Source: Cenococcum geophilum 1.58 (taxonomy: Eukaryota > Ascomycota > Dothideomycetes > Gloniales > Gloniaceae). From it: 64,000 nucleotides of DNA. The stretch spans positions 340,330-404,329 of the forward strand of contig KV748203.1 in NCBI GenBank assembly GCA_001692895.1, in the 5' to 3' direction. A model generated the notes under the pieces. That model saw only the letters and a program-made list of their open reading frames with translations. It was not told the origin of the DNA and did no database searches. Both the position numbers and the translations under genes were made by a program. Position 1 is the first letter of the stretch; each line of letters opens with the position of its first letter. Below are positions 21,349 to 33,800 of the stretch, in pieces.

Positions 21349-24300
21349 TAGTATAACTACGGCAATATAAACCACTATCTCGTAAGGCCCTTACTAGACA
21401 GCCTAGACCTAGAGAAATATTATATCCTTGCTATATAAGAGCCATATTATAATGCCTATATATAATTAATATACTACCTCTAAGGATTTTAGCTTCTATA
21501 TAAACTAAAAGCAGCTATATACGTGTGCTTTATAATTAGCAAGGCTATTAGCCTATTCTTATAGTTATAGCAGGTAGTTAACCTAGATATTATAGTTATA
21601 ATAATGCAGATATATAGGGGACCGGTATAGATTATTAATGTATATAACCCTAGGGTTAAAGGGGTCCTATAAATAGAGAATATTATATTAGTAATAAGCT
21701 TACTTAGAACTAAAGGCATAGAGTTTATCCTATTAAGAGATATAAACCTCTACTATCCGCGGTAGGGGGGTATTTATATTGCTGCTAAACGATAGGTAGA
21801 GTGCCTACTAAGAGCTATAAACACCTAGGGCCTTAAGCTAGCCACCCCCCTAGGAGCAATTATATAGCAATAAGGTACTACTAGAAGTATAATTAACCTT
21901 ATATTTATAGACAAAGGCCTATACTAGAGACTTAAAAGGTATAACCCTAAAGAAGAATAGGTACTTACTTTAGACTATATCCCTATCCAGATATAGCTAA
22001 ATCTAGATATTAAGGCGTAACTAAATAGTAAAAGATATATAATAAGAAAGCTTAAAATAGACAGCTTCCTTAATATAGTTAAATAACAACTTTAAAATCT
22101 AGAAGAAATCTACCCGATATTAAACAAGCGAGGCTTATTAGCTACCCCTAAGGAAATTAACTAAAGACTAGAAAGGATCTAGGTAGCAATTAAAAATAGG
22201 CTAAAAAAGTACTACTCGGTCTTAAAACCGGGCCCCTATACGTAATACGTATAGTCTATATAATACGCGGTTCTTATTACCAGCTAATAATAAGTAAGAA
22301 GAAAATATATAAGTAGCTATAATTCTAAAGATAAGAGACAATATAAAGACATAAGAAACCAGCTAAAGAATACCCTAAAAAAAGAAGTAAGGAATAGCTG
22401 GAGACAGTTTATAAATAAGTACACTACTAACCTAAGCCTTTCCTATAATAAAGGTCTTTAGAGGATAATAAAATAGGTAAAAAGAAAGGCGGGATGTTTA
22501 GCAGAAGACCCATACCTTCCGCCCCTATAAAGACTAGGTAAATTACTGGCTATAAGCAATAATAATAAGAAGGCAAAGATCCTTATAGAAAGATTTTCCC
22601 CTTAACCAGTTTTAGTAAAACTTAGCAATATTATAGGCGAAGCACTAGTGACTTGCCTAAGGGTTAACAGCGATATAACAACTAAAGAAATGGCTAGAAC
22701 TATTAGCCGCCTTTTAAATAATATAGTACTAGGACCAGATAGGATCCTAAATAAAGCCCTAAAGACCTACGGACTACTAATAGCACCTTAGCTTACGGAT
22801 ATAGCTAGAGTATACTTTATAATAGGCTACTACCTAAGACTTAGAAGAGCTATAATAACGTTTATCCTATGTAAAAAAGGTAAAGTAGACTACTTATTCC
22901 TAGGGAGCTACTGCCCTATTGCCTTAGAGAATACCCTTAGTAAGATTTTAGAAAGGGTAATAGTGAACTATATAGTAGATACGGCTAAGGAATATACCCT
23001 ACTACTATAAAGCTAAATAGGGGCAAGAAAGAACCGCTTAACACTATTAGCACTTACGCTACTTACTACCACCATCAAATCTGCATAGGCGATGCGAAGG
23101 GACTTTGTAGTATTAATGCTCAGCCTAAATATTAGTAGCGCCTATAATAACGTACCCTATAAGTATCTCCTATATATCCTTAGGGTAAAAGGCTTCTTAG
23201 AATGGATTATATAATTTNTTTAAGGGNTTATAGGTTAAAAAGAAATATTATTAGTCTTTAGCGGATACCAAAGCCCCCCTATCGCAGTTGCAACAGGAAT
23301 ACCACAAGAATTACCCCTCTCGCCTATACTCTTCCTTTTCTTTATAAGTAACCTACTTAACTCTTTTAAAAAAGGGGCGACCTAGGGGATAGGCTTTATT
23401 AATAATATAAACCTAATTATATACGGGCTAATAGCCGTAAAGAATTATAGAATACTAGAGAAAGCTTATAATACCTATATAGAATAGGTAAGGCAATATA
23501 GAGTTTAATTCTCACTAGAGAAATACTAGCTAATCTATTTTATAAGAAAACGCAACTAATCTATAGATCTTTAGTATATAATTCGCATCTAAGGCTTTAG
23601 GGGTTAACTAGTTCAGGGCCTAAGAGTATTAGGAGTATAGGTAGATAGTAAGCTCCGGTAGAGCGTATATATGGCGTAAGCGGCCTATAAGGGCCAAGTA
23701 TAATATAGCGTATTATCTAGGATCGTTAATTCTATATAGGGTCTATACTTTTAGAGGTTACGCCTACTATATATAGTAGTTGTCCAGCTAACCATAATAT
23801 ATAGGTCTAGTATTTGGGCTATTAGAGAATCTAAAAAAGGCCCTCCTAAATCGCTCCTTAAACTACTCTAAAAGGTCTAAACAGCCTACCTTTAGAGTAT
23901 AATAGGCGGATATAAGCAAACGGCTACAGCGCTACTCGAGAAGGAAGCTAATATCCCCCCCCTATAACTATATATTAAAGCCGCTATAATATAAAGGGTA
24001 TAAAAGGAATGCAACTCTAACGTTATAAAGTATATTAAGACACGCCTAAATAAATTATAGAGGGACCCTAAGGCGCCTTATAGGAGAATAAACTAATAAC
24101 CTTAAAGTAGGAAAGATATATTAGAGAAACAGGTAAAAAAAGCAGAAGAAGAATAGTACTGCTTTAGGGCCTAGGCCTATATAGAAAAGAAAGGGAGACA
24201 TATAAGAGGCTAGTAAGGATAATAGTAAGAGAGAGAAAGAAGCTAAAGTAGAGTATAAAAGAATGCTAGGAAACTATCTATAGTAATATAATACTAGCTA

Positions 24301-24720
24301 AACCAACGCTAGAGAGGTATATAGGAGTTAAAGGTATAGAGGCTGATTAAGGTAAGAGGAACCTAAGCTATAGCATAGTTAACGCTATAGGGGGTAAACA
24401 CTTTAGGGCTCTAAAAAGGCCAAATGAAGGTAGAAAATATAATAGCAATACTCTTAAGAATAGGAATAATAGGACTAAAAGACTGGCTCTACTAGGTAGG
24501 TGTCCTAGTAGGTAGCCTAAAATGCAAATATAGCTAGCTAAGACAGACACTAAAACATATAATACTGTTATGCCCCTTACGTACTAACTAAGGAGTAATA
24601 CTCTTAGTAGCTGGCATAGAGAACTATAAGATACTACTCTTAATATAAAAAGGCCTTAAGGTGGTTACCTAGTAGCTTATTAGCTAAAATATACTAAACT
24701 AGTTCTAGGTTATAAAGGAA
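21349..24720 (+). pseudogene. LINE-1 ORF2: endonuclease, reverse transcriptase, C-terminal zinc finger
   Basis: The apurinic-type endonuclease domain is at about 21349-22000. It includes ILAI-EPYYNAY, IINVYNPR and LLRDINLYYPR-GG, where the family has G-D-F-N; Gly-Asp is now Arg-Asp and Phe is Ile. RT is at about 22680-23650, with LGPDRI, NISSAYNNV, GIP-ELPLSPILF, and a catalytic box FINN at about 23395-23409 (family F-A/V-D-D), so it is catalytically dead. A zinc-finger-like end is at about 24500-24600 (CKYS...T-KHIILLCPLR). N bases at 23218 and 23226 fall in the RT. LINEs of this type nick target DNA and prime reverse transcription from it. Confidence 0.85.
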
Positions 24721-25030
24721 ATAGTAATAGAGGGTAGGGGGGTAAGTAACGGGCGCCCCCTAATAACTCTATAGTAGTAGAGTAAAGTTTACAATACTAG
24801 CGCGTCCGTAGACTTATTACGGCAGTAGTAGTTCCTAAAGAGGTTAAAAAGTAAGGTAGTAAAAGTACTATAGGTGACTTATAGGCGCCTTATAGGCAAG
24901 TCCTAAAAGGTAGGGAGATAGATTATGGGGTTTTCTTAAATAGAGTTTTCTTCCTATATGTATATAAGGAGTAGTCCGCGTAGGCCTAATAGGGATCTAA
25001 ATCGGACGTTAAGCAATAAATTATTATTAT
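24721..25030 (+). other. LINE-1 3' untranslated region and tail
   Basis: No coding frame after the zinc-finger region. It ends in short TTA-rich repeats that look like a LINE 3' tail. The matching target-site duplication was not found. Confidence 0.5.
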
Positions 25031-25059
25031 ATCTATAGGGTATTCTTATCTTTATACTT

Positions 25060-28000
25060 AACAGGCAGCTTATTATCTTCGCTATTTTAGTACTTTATTT
25101 ATTTATTAAGGTACTTTAGGGGTCTAGGTTTATTAGGGTAACGGCTATAAAACTTTTAAAGCTTATAGGGACTACCTATAAAGTTCTATATAGGGTATTA
25201 AGTAGGGTCTAGGTTATACCCTTTCTAACTAATATAATATTTTAATATTCCCCTTATAAGCTTACAGGCTAGTATTTCTTTAATTTCCTATTTATCGTCG
25301 CTATTAACTTAGATTGGTAGGGGAGGTTTATTCTTTTATCTAGGTAATAGGTTATTTATAGCTTTCTATAGTTTATCCAGAGAGAAAATAGGGTAAACCT
25401 TAATTAAACTTAGAAGCTTTACTTTATATAAGTTGCCTATCTTCTTAAGAACTTTATATAGTCCTACTATCTAATAGTTTAGCTTACGGCTAGGTTGTTC
25501 TAATTTTTAGTTCTTTATTATAACCTAGACTATATCTCCTACGGTAAAGTTAGGCTTTTGCCTATACTTATTTACCTACTATTATATTAATTTCTAGGCC
25601 TTTTCTAAATTTGTATAGGCTACTATCTAGGCTTCTTTTAAGCGCTTAGCGTACTGCCGTGCTTTCTTATAAGATAGTTTTTCGCGTATGGTTTAGGGTC
25701 CTTCTAGTCTTTCCCAGTTAAAGCTTATATAGGGTAAGTAGCCCATTTCTAGTTAAATAGGGGTAAATCCTATAGAGTTATAGGGTAGGGTCGCTTGGGC
25801 ATAGTTTATTAAGGGTAGTAGTTTAGCCTAGTTATCTTAGAAGTAGTTAATAAAGGGCCGAAGTCTCTAATCTAAGTATTAATTTATAATTTCCGTCTAA
25901 TTATCTGTTTAGGGGTGGTATACTATAAAAAGCTTTAGCTTAATGCCTAAAATCTAGGTAAACATATTCTAGAAAGCTAATATAAATTACGGCCTATAAT
26001 TAGATATAATAGTATCTAGTAATCCGTAGATTTAGTAAACGTAGTAAATATATAGTTAGGCCGCTTCTTTAGCATTAATATTTTTATAATATAGGATTAA
26101 GAATAGGCGCTTACTAAAGCGGTTAACTAGAATTATAACTATATCGTATCTGTTATAGTCTATAGGTAGCTTATAGAAGTCTATAAAGATATACTACTAG
26201 GGGCGTTCTAGTATTAGGAGTAGTTTTAATAGTCCTAAGGTCTTATCTTATAGAATTATAGATCTATAGTAGCTATCGCAGTTCCGTATATAATAGTTAA
26301 TATTTATAACTATTCCGGGCTAGTAGTAGCGGTTACTAATAATCTTATAGGTTTTATTTTTTCTAGGGTAGGCCGTAGAGACCTAGGTATAAGCTTTGGC
26401 AATAAGCCAGGTCTATAAATTCTATTTCTTAGCTACTACTAGCCGTTCCTAGTACTTAAGTAGTCCGTTTTTAAGAGACTATAGGCTAGTAACGTTCTTT
26501 ACCTTTTTATAGTACTCCTGTAGAGAGGGGGTTATTTAGTTAGCCTATAGTAGTTTATTAATAAGGTTAAGTTTAGAGGAGTTAATAAAATATATCTTAG
26601 CGCCTAAGGAGTCCGGATTTAGTTCTGCCTAGATTTAAGGGTTAAGATATTTTAGTTATAGTAGCGTTTAAGTCTATAATAAGATTTTCACAGCCGTCTA
26701 GTTATTTAGGTCTTATTTGCGCCTTATAAGAGCGTCTATATAGTTTATAGCGCCTAGTCTATATATAATTAAGAAGTTAAATTAAGATAGAATATCCGCC
26801 TAGCGTGCCTACTAGGCTATAAGGGCCTTAGTTATTATAAAGTATTCTAGGGCCTTATAATCTAAAACTACCTTAATTAGCTTAGGGGTCCCCTCTAGCT
26901 ATATACCCCAGTGCTAAAAGCTAGAGATAATAGCTAGCATTTCTTTGTTATAGATATAGTAGTTTAGCTTAATATCTATTATAGTCTTTAAATAGGGTGC
27001 TATTCTCTATCCGGTTGCTTTTAGGAAAAAACACTAGCTATTATACTGTTTAAGGCATTAGTTTTTAGTATTAAGGGCCGTTTTAGGTTAAAATAGGTAA
27101 ATAAGGGAGCCGATACTAGCCGTTTTTTAAGCTTATTAAAGGCCTACCTATATATAGCGTTAAAGTAAAAGGGCTAGTCTTTTCTAGTAAGACGGTTAAG
27201 AGGCTAGGTAATCCTATTATAATTCTTAATAGAGCGTTAGTAGAAGTTATAAAAACCTAAAAATAATTATACCCCCTTTATAGTCCGTAGAGGTACCTAC
27301 TAGTTAATTATAGCCGTTTTCTCTAGGTTGGCTTTAATTCCGTTTATACTAATAATAAAACCTAAGTACTTTATACGCTTAATACTAAACTTTAACTTCT
27401 TAATATTAACCTAGAGGCTAGCCTTATAGAGCTATTATAGGACTTTATAGACGTGCTCCTTATATTCTAGCTTACTCTTAAAGTAGATTATAATATTATT
27501 TAAATAGGCCATATAGAAGTCGTTAAGGTATTTAAAGAGTATATTATTTATATACTGCTAGTATATAGCTAGTCTATTAGTTAGTCTAAAAGGAAGTACC
27601 TTATATTTATATATTTTATAATAGGTCTAAAATATAGTAAGATCTTTAGACCTAGGGTTTATTTTAATTCAGTAAAAGGCCTAGTAGATATTAAGCTTTA
27701 TAAAGACCTTAGCTTTACTTATTTAGGCTAAAGTTTTATTAAGTAGGGGCAGCGGATAGCGGTCCTTATAGGTTATATTATTTAGTTTATAGTAGTTAAT
27801 ATAGAAGCGGAGTCCTCTATTTAGCTTTTTAATAAAGAAAATATATAAGGTAAAAGGGGCTTAGCTAGGCTTAATAAAGCCCTTATTTAAGTTATTAATA
27901 AAATACTACTTTATAGCCTGCTTATAGAGGGGCCTAAAGCTAAGGGTATTTTCTTTATCTGGCTTAATCTCAATCTTATAGTTATACGGTTAGTAAGGTA

Positions 28001-28284
28001 AAAGTATATTAAATGCTGCTTTAGAGAATACGTCTTTAATTTCTAGTGTTAATAGGGTAGCTTTTATTTTACTAGTTCCTTATTTATAAGCTCGCCTTCC
28101 TTTTTCTTAATTATTTAATTAATTTTATATAAGCTAGTCGTAAAGGCAATAGTATTAGGCTAAACTATGTTCTAGTAGAATTATATAGCACTAATATAGT
28201 AGATATTAACTAGTGGGAGGTCCACTAGTTTCTTTATAGATATTTATTAGGTTATATTTTATAGTATAAGGTTTATAGTCTTTC
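25060..28284 (-). pseudogene. pol of Ty3-3 (RT, RNase H, integrase, chromodomain), heavily RIPed
   Basis: It is collinear with Ty3-2 pol. The chromodomain remnant is at about 25310-25090, the integrase at about 26350-25900 and the RT at about 27900-27450. The RT catalytic box, at about 27483-27506, reads YLNN, so both aspartates are lost. The sequence is one of the most AT-shifted in the window. It breaks off at 28284 in the region just downstream of the protease, and the upstream part continues at 37512. Confidence 0.8.
28280..28284. repeat. Target-site duplication of Ty3-4, left copy
   Basis: CTTTC, identical to 37507-37511. Confidence 0.92.
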
Positions 28285-28501
28285 TATAAGGGGATCTTAT
28301 AGACAAAGGGCTATAAGGACACGATTGTGGAATAGAATAGATTGGTAAGAGAGACGAATCCTTAAGAAGGTAAGGCCTCTAGGATTATAAAGACTATATA
28401 CTATAGGCACGTGCCTCCGGCATATAACCGGCGACTATTTAAGGGGCGTTTAGGGGTTGTCCTAAGGGCAACCTAAGGTGTCCGCAATAATATCCCTTAT
28501 A
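28285..28501 (-). repeat. 3' LTR of Ty3-4 (217 bp)
   Basis: It starts TATAAGGGGATC and ends AATATCCCTTATA. It differs from the right LTR (37290-37506) almost only by C/T and G/A changes and has the same length. Confidence 0.93.
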
Positions 28502-30870
28502 TTACCCCCCCCTTTCTTACGGTTAGCCCCTAATAGCTATTACCTTACAGTAGGGAGATTATAAGGGCTCGTCCCAGAAGAGGTTTGGAGGGATATTAAA
28601 GAGGTATTAGTATGCCGCTGTATATTATCTATCTATTTAACCCCTGCTTTAAACTCCTAAAAAACCTTAATAAGGAAAAAATATAACTAGAGAAAAGACG
28701 TGAGGATTATTAGGAGACCTATTAGAAGCCTGCTAGAAGTATACTGGTAACTACCTAGGCTAATATAGGGATTTTTATATAACTCTGCTTCTAAGCCTTT
28801 ATACCGGTCTATAATTAATTATAAGTATTATAGGTAATTTAGTGTTCTAGTATAGTTCCGTAAAACCTTTTAGTATAAGATTTAATGTATAGAGCCTTAG
28901 CTTGCTATTGTCTTTAACTACTAAAATATAGTCTATAATCCTTTTTTATAATCCTTTTTTTATAATCCCCTACGTTACTAACATATTACTCCCATATTTA
29001 CCCTTAGGCTATTAGATACGGTTAAGGTATTAATTAGTTAGTTAAAAAGACTTATCTCTTAAGATTTAGTATATATAGTTTTAAATCTAGTAGTCCTATA
29101 CCGTATATTTAGCGTAGTTCTACTACCTAGTAAATAGGGACACTTTGCGATAGCAACTATAACTATTATACAATTATTAAGAACGTCTATAACGTTAATC
29201 TTTAATATTATAGTATTGTTTTAGGTATAATTTAACCTATATATGTCTTTAATTAACGTCTTAATTGCCTTCCCCTGGCCGCGTAGTTAGTTTTTATAAG
29301 GAAGTAATAGTTAAATAATTTATACGCGTGATTTCTTTCTTTTAAATAGCGCTATTGTAACGGAGTTATATTAGTAAGGTTGCGTCTATTTACTAAAAGG
29401 GTATTAGACGGTAAAGTATAAGGACACCTTACTTATTAAGCTTAATCCTTTTCCTTAACACCTTACTTCCCATTATTAACCTTCGCCTAATTTAGACGTA
29501 TCTTTAATATATTATTAAGATTTTCTTTTTTATTATTATTAATTTAATATACCTCTTCGTTCTCCTACTAACTGCTTTTTTAAGTAAATTCTATAGTGTA
29601 TCCTAGCCCTACCTTTATATATAGAACCCTAACCCCTACTAACCCACAACTAGTGCTGGTTCTACCTAAATAATTTTGCCTATACGTCTTTAAAAGACCA
29701 GAAATCTAATAACAGGATTCTGGAGGCTTGTAATAAGACGCACTATATTAGATCTAATACCTTTAGTCTTTATAATTAATACATGCGTACTAAGAGCGGC
29801 AGTTATATTAAGGTAAGTTTTTCTATCCTTAATAGATTTCTATTACTAACTTTAAGCTTTAATAGCCTGGGCCTAAGTAGCGACGTTTCTTTAATATTCT
29901 TAACTACTATATCGCCCAGGCTCTCTCTTATTTTAGCGTAAATACTAAACAACTTAGCCGAATTTAAGACTATACCACAGCTATCTATACTGCCTATAAT
30001 TTCTAGTAAGCTAGCTAGTAACGCCTAATATAAGAGTAAGGTTAGTATACTAAGGATAAGGTAAGGGATAGGGGTAATAAGGAGAAGGTTGCTGTCTACT
30101 ATAGGAAGGAGTTTGCGTATACGCGTTAAGTTTTAAAAGAGCATAATATAATGCGGTATTAGGTAGGTTACCCTTTAGGTACCTAGTAAATAGGTAACTA
30201 ATAGTTGCTATAGCAAGGTCTTGGTGGTTCTGGACTATACTAGCCAGCTAACGTCTTTATTTATTCTAGGCTTAAGTATATTTTTATTAATTATAAGCTT
30301 ACGCTATAAAAGCTTCGTTAGTATTGGTTTGGACCTAATATTAATATTAAGCGTTTAAGAGTCTCTGCTTTAGCTACACCTTATTATCCTACCCCTGTTT
30401 TTATGCCTACTTATACGCCTACTAAGGGATCTAGATCCCATTCTTATTAGCCATTACTTAGTGGCCCGATAGATACTAATCCTACTCCTAATAATATGGT
30501 ATAGTGGCTTTTCAGATTGGGCATTTATGGTTTAGACTTTTAGGATTCGTTCTTATATATAGTAGTAATTAAGGACCTTAATTAGGTGCTTAGGAAGGCC
30601 TTATAAGGCTTTTAGAAAGGGCTTAGAAGCCCTAGGAATAATATTCCTAGTATAGATTAATAAATAGAAATGCAATTCTAGCAAAATGCCCTATTAACTC
30701 TATGCTATATATATAAAAAGGCTAAGGACCTATCCTGTCTTAGGCTATAGCCCTATCCCTATAGTTTCCGGAGCCTATCTATTCCATATCTAATTTAACC
30801 TATTTACTCTTTTCGCGAGCTTTCTTTATAGGTCGCGATAATACTATAGTATTAAAGCGCTTTTTATAAC
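28502..30870 (-). other. Long unassigned region between pol and 3' LTR of Ty3-4
   Basis: About 2.35 kb follows the chromodomain and ends at the polypurine tract. Reading frames on both strands are interrupted only by RIP-type TAA/TAG: a minus-strand frame over about 30050-28560 and plus-strand frames over about 29300-30890. RIP makes such frames cheap, so I cannot say which strand coded, or whether either did. No domain is recognised. Possibilities are an extra ORF, captured host sequence, or another decayed insertion without visible ends. Confidence 0.45.
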
Positions 30871-33800
30871 TTGCAGATTGTAGACCTTAGTCCTAATATT
30901 CTTTTAAAATATCTTCGCAATAATTAAGGTAATCCTCTAGTTCCTATATAAAGTCCTTAGCGGGCTAGCCTAGCTATTTAACTTTAAATTAAAGCTTATT
31001 CTTAATAGACTTATAGCGTAGTATAGCTTTAACCTTATACCGCTCGCCTACTACCTTAGGGTATTTAATTGGGCCTAGACGGAAGTTCTTTTTTAGTAGT
31101 AGTCTATACTATAGCTCTAGTAGGTGTATATAAAACACTAGATATATATAGGCCATAAATAGGGGTAGCTAAAGACGGTAGGCTAGCTTACTAATTTATT
31201 TCTTAACTTAGAAGAGACCTAGGTATCTTATATTAAGCTTCTTTAATAGTTAATAGGTCTTAATATTTATTAAACGTAATAGAACCTTATCGCCTACTCT
31301 AAAATGCTTATCCTAGTGCTTGCGGTTATACTAAAGTCTCTATTACTCTTAGGCATCTTATAGGCTCTACTTCGCATACTTCTATTACTCCTTCTATTTC
31401 TAGAGGTATCCTTATACTCTTTAGTAGATGTCTTTAAACTTCCCAGTAGGATCCTATAACTAATTATACGGCCTTAGCTAGTAATTATTAGGTATACTAT
31501 TAAACCTAAATAGTTAAACGCTATAGGTAATCTAGATTAGTGCATACTTATACAATATATATTACTTTAAATTATAAGCGTACTCCGTATACGGAAGTAG
31601 CTTACACTAGTTGTCTTACTAGTAGTTTAAATATATCCGTAGGTAAGACTCTAGTTCCTAGTTCTAGCGTTCTATTTACCCGTCCGTTTATAAGTAGAAA
31701 GCTATACTATAATAGTAATCTATTTTTAAATGGAAGTATAGGTCCGACCAGTACTGGCTTATAAAGATACTACCCCTATTAGTAATAATAGAGTGTGGCT
31801 AATCTACTTTAAGAAAGCATTTCTCCTTAATTAGGTTAGTAAGCTCTTATATATTAATCGTCTTATTAACGGGAAGGTATTAGATGTACTTTAAAAACCT
31901 ATTAATAAGTACAAGGACCGAATTATATATTCATTCTTAGCTATCTTTAGATAGCGGAAGATCCGTAATAAAGTCTATGGTGTAATATTACTATAGCTTA
32001 CTAGCGGGGAGAACTAATTTAAGTAGACCCTATAGCTTATACCTGCGGATCTTATATACTTAACACTTCTCGCAATAGCTAATATACTTCTTTACTTCCT
32101 AATTAAGCCTTAGCGAATAGTATTTACGTTAAAGTAATTCTACTATTTTTGCTTAACTATAGTGGCCGCCTAGAGGATTATTATAATTCTTTATAAGAAT
32201 CTTTTATCGTAGGTTTGCTTCTTATAGCACCTAAACCTTACTACCTCTATACAGTAGGCCCATTAGGTCTAGTTCCTAATAGTAGCGCCTAGCAGCTTCC
32301 TTTCCATTACATTTCCGGTCTACTTTTGTATTAAGGATAGTATAGAAAGCGTCCCTCCGTTATATTTTATAGATAAGATCCGTTAACCCTTTAGATAGTT
32401 TCTAGGTAAAAGCTATTTTATTTTATACTACTCTAAGTATAAGACTAAATAGTACTATAGATCTTATAACTCTTTAATACGCGTATATTAAAAAGGCCGC
32501 TATAAGGTTAAAGTCCTTTAGTTATTATAGGGCTCCGAGTTCTAATTACTTTATAGCTTCGCTATTAGTTTAAGGGAATAGCTTAGCAATTAGGGATAGT
32601 GTATTACTAGGTTCTAAGAATATATTAGGGACGTCCTATCTAGGTATATTTAGACCCTTATTAGTAATAAACTAGGTACTAGCCGGAATGTTAGTAAAAA
32701 CTAATAGGGCTTATACCGCCTAAGACTTAATATATAGAGCTATAGGTACTTAAGCATTTTATACCTAGAGCTTGTTCTATAATATAGGGAGTAAAATATT
32801 TATTATCTGTTTTCCTTCTTCCGTTTTAAAGCCTTTAGTATAGTCTGGCCGTCGTAATAGTCTATTAGCAGGGTTGTTTTCCCCTAGCTTATATTTAATC
32901 TTAAAATTAAATTACGTAAGCTCCTCTACCTATCTAGCTTATTAAGGTATAAGCTCCTTTATAGTTATAAAGTAGCGTAAATTATAGTAATTTAAGAGTA
33001 TACGAGTGGTATAGCTTGCGTGCTTAAGGTAGTATCGCCACTATTTAAAGCAGTTAACTATAGCTAGCAGTTCCTTATCGTGGGTATAATACTTAACTTT
33101 AGGTCCCTGGAATTTTCTACTATAAAATGCTACTAGTTTTTAGTAGAGCTAGGTAGCATCCGGATGCCTATTAGGTTATAATAGTATACTAGTAAGGGCA
33201 AAATTTAATATATTAGTAATTATTATTAATAGCTAATTTAGGTTAAAATGCTATAATAATAGGGCTTTTATAAACTTTATATAAAGTTCCTAAAAGGCCT
33301 CCTAAACCTTTTTAGGCCATAACTATAGCTTATACTATTTAGTTGGTCCCTTTTTAGTTTTCTTCCTTACTACCTTTAAGCTTTTTACTCCTTAGGTTAG
33401 GTCTTAGGAAGCTTCTATAATATAGTTGGATAGGTATTAAGTAATGTCTAAGTAGTTATAAATAAAGCGCCTATAGAAATTAGCAAAGCCTAGAAACACT
33501 TAAACATCCTAGTAGCCCCCTAGCTCCGGCCACTCCTAAATCATCTACACCTATACTAGGTCTATAACTACACCTATAGGCGTTATAATATAACCCAGAA
33601 ACTTAATCTACTTAGTGTTAAAGATATACTTTAACGCCTTAGCGTAGAGGCCCTAATTATCTAAACGTTTTAGTACTTTGTGGACGTGTTACTTATATTA
33701 ATCCTTATCTTCTAAATAAATTAAGATATTATCTAAATAGATGACGTATATACGGTTAACTAGTCCCCCTAAGGCTCTATAAATATATAATTAAAATGTT

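Larger units (their letters stand above)
21163..25030 (+). mobile_element. LINE-1: non-LTR retrotransposon lacking ORF1
   Basis: This is a Tad1/I-type LINE second ORF with endonuclease, reverse transcriptase and a C-terminal zinc-finger region. No ORF1 precedes it, so it is 5' truncated, which is common for LINEs. The left edge meets the end of Crypton copy B exactly. The right edge is the A/T-rich tail AATAAATTATTATTATA (25014-25030), beyond which Ty3-3 coding sequence starts. Confidence 0.85.

Noticed and set aside
21489..21719. 76-codon open frame on the minus strand, hydrophobic
   Set aside because: It is antisense to the LINE-1 endonuclease, whose plus-strand motifs are clear.
24368..24550. 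60-codon hydrophobic frame on the minus strand, membrane-like
   Set aside because: It is antisense to the C-terminal region of LINE-1 ORF2; RIPed antisense frames tend to look hydrophobic.
29300..30890. Long plus-strand reading inside Ty3-4 with protein-like composition
   Set aside because: Not called as a gene. Two overlapping plus frames and one minus frame look equally good, stop density is near chance for TA-rich DNA, and the end overlaps the real chromodomain. It is kept only as a finding about the region.
31540..31764. 74-codon open frame on the plus strand
   Set aside because: It is antisense to integrase of Ty3-4 and has no recognisable content.
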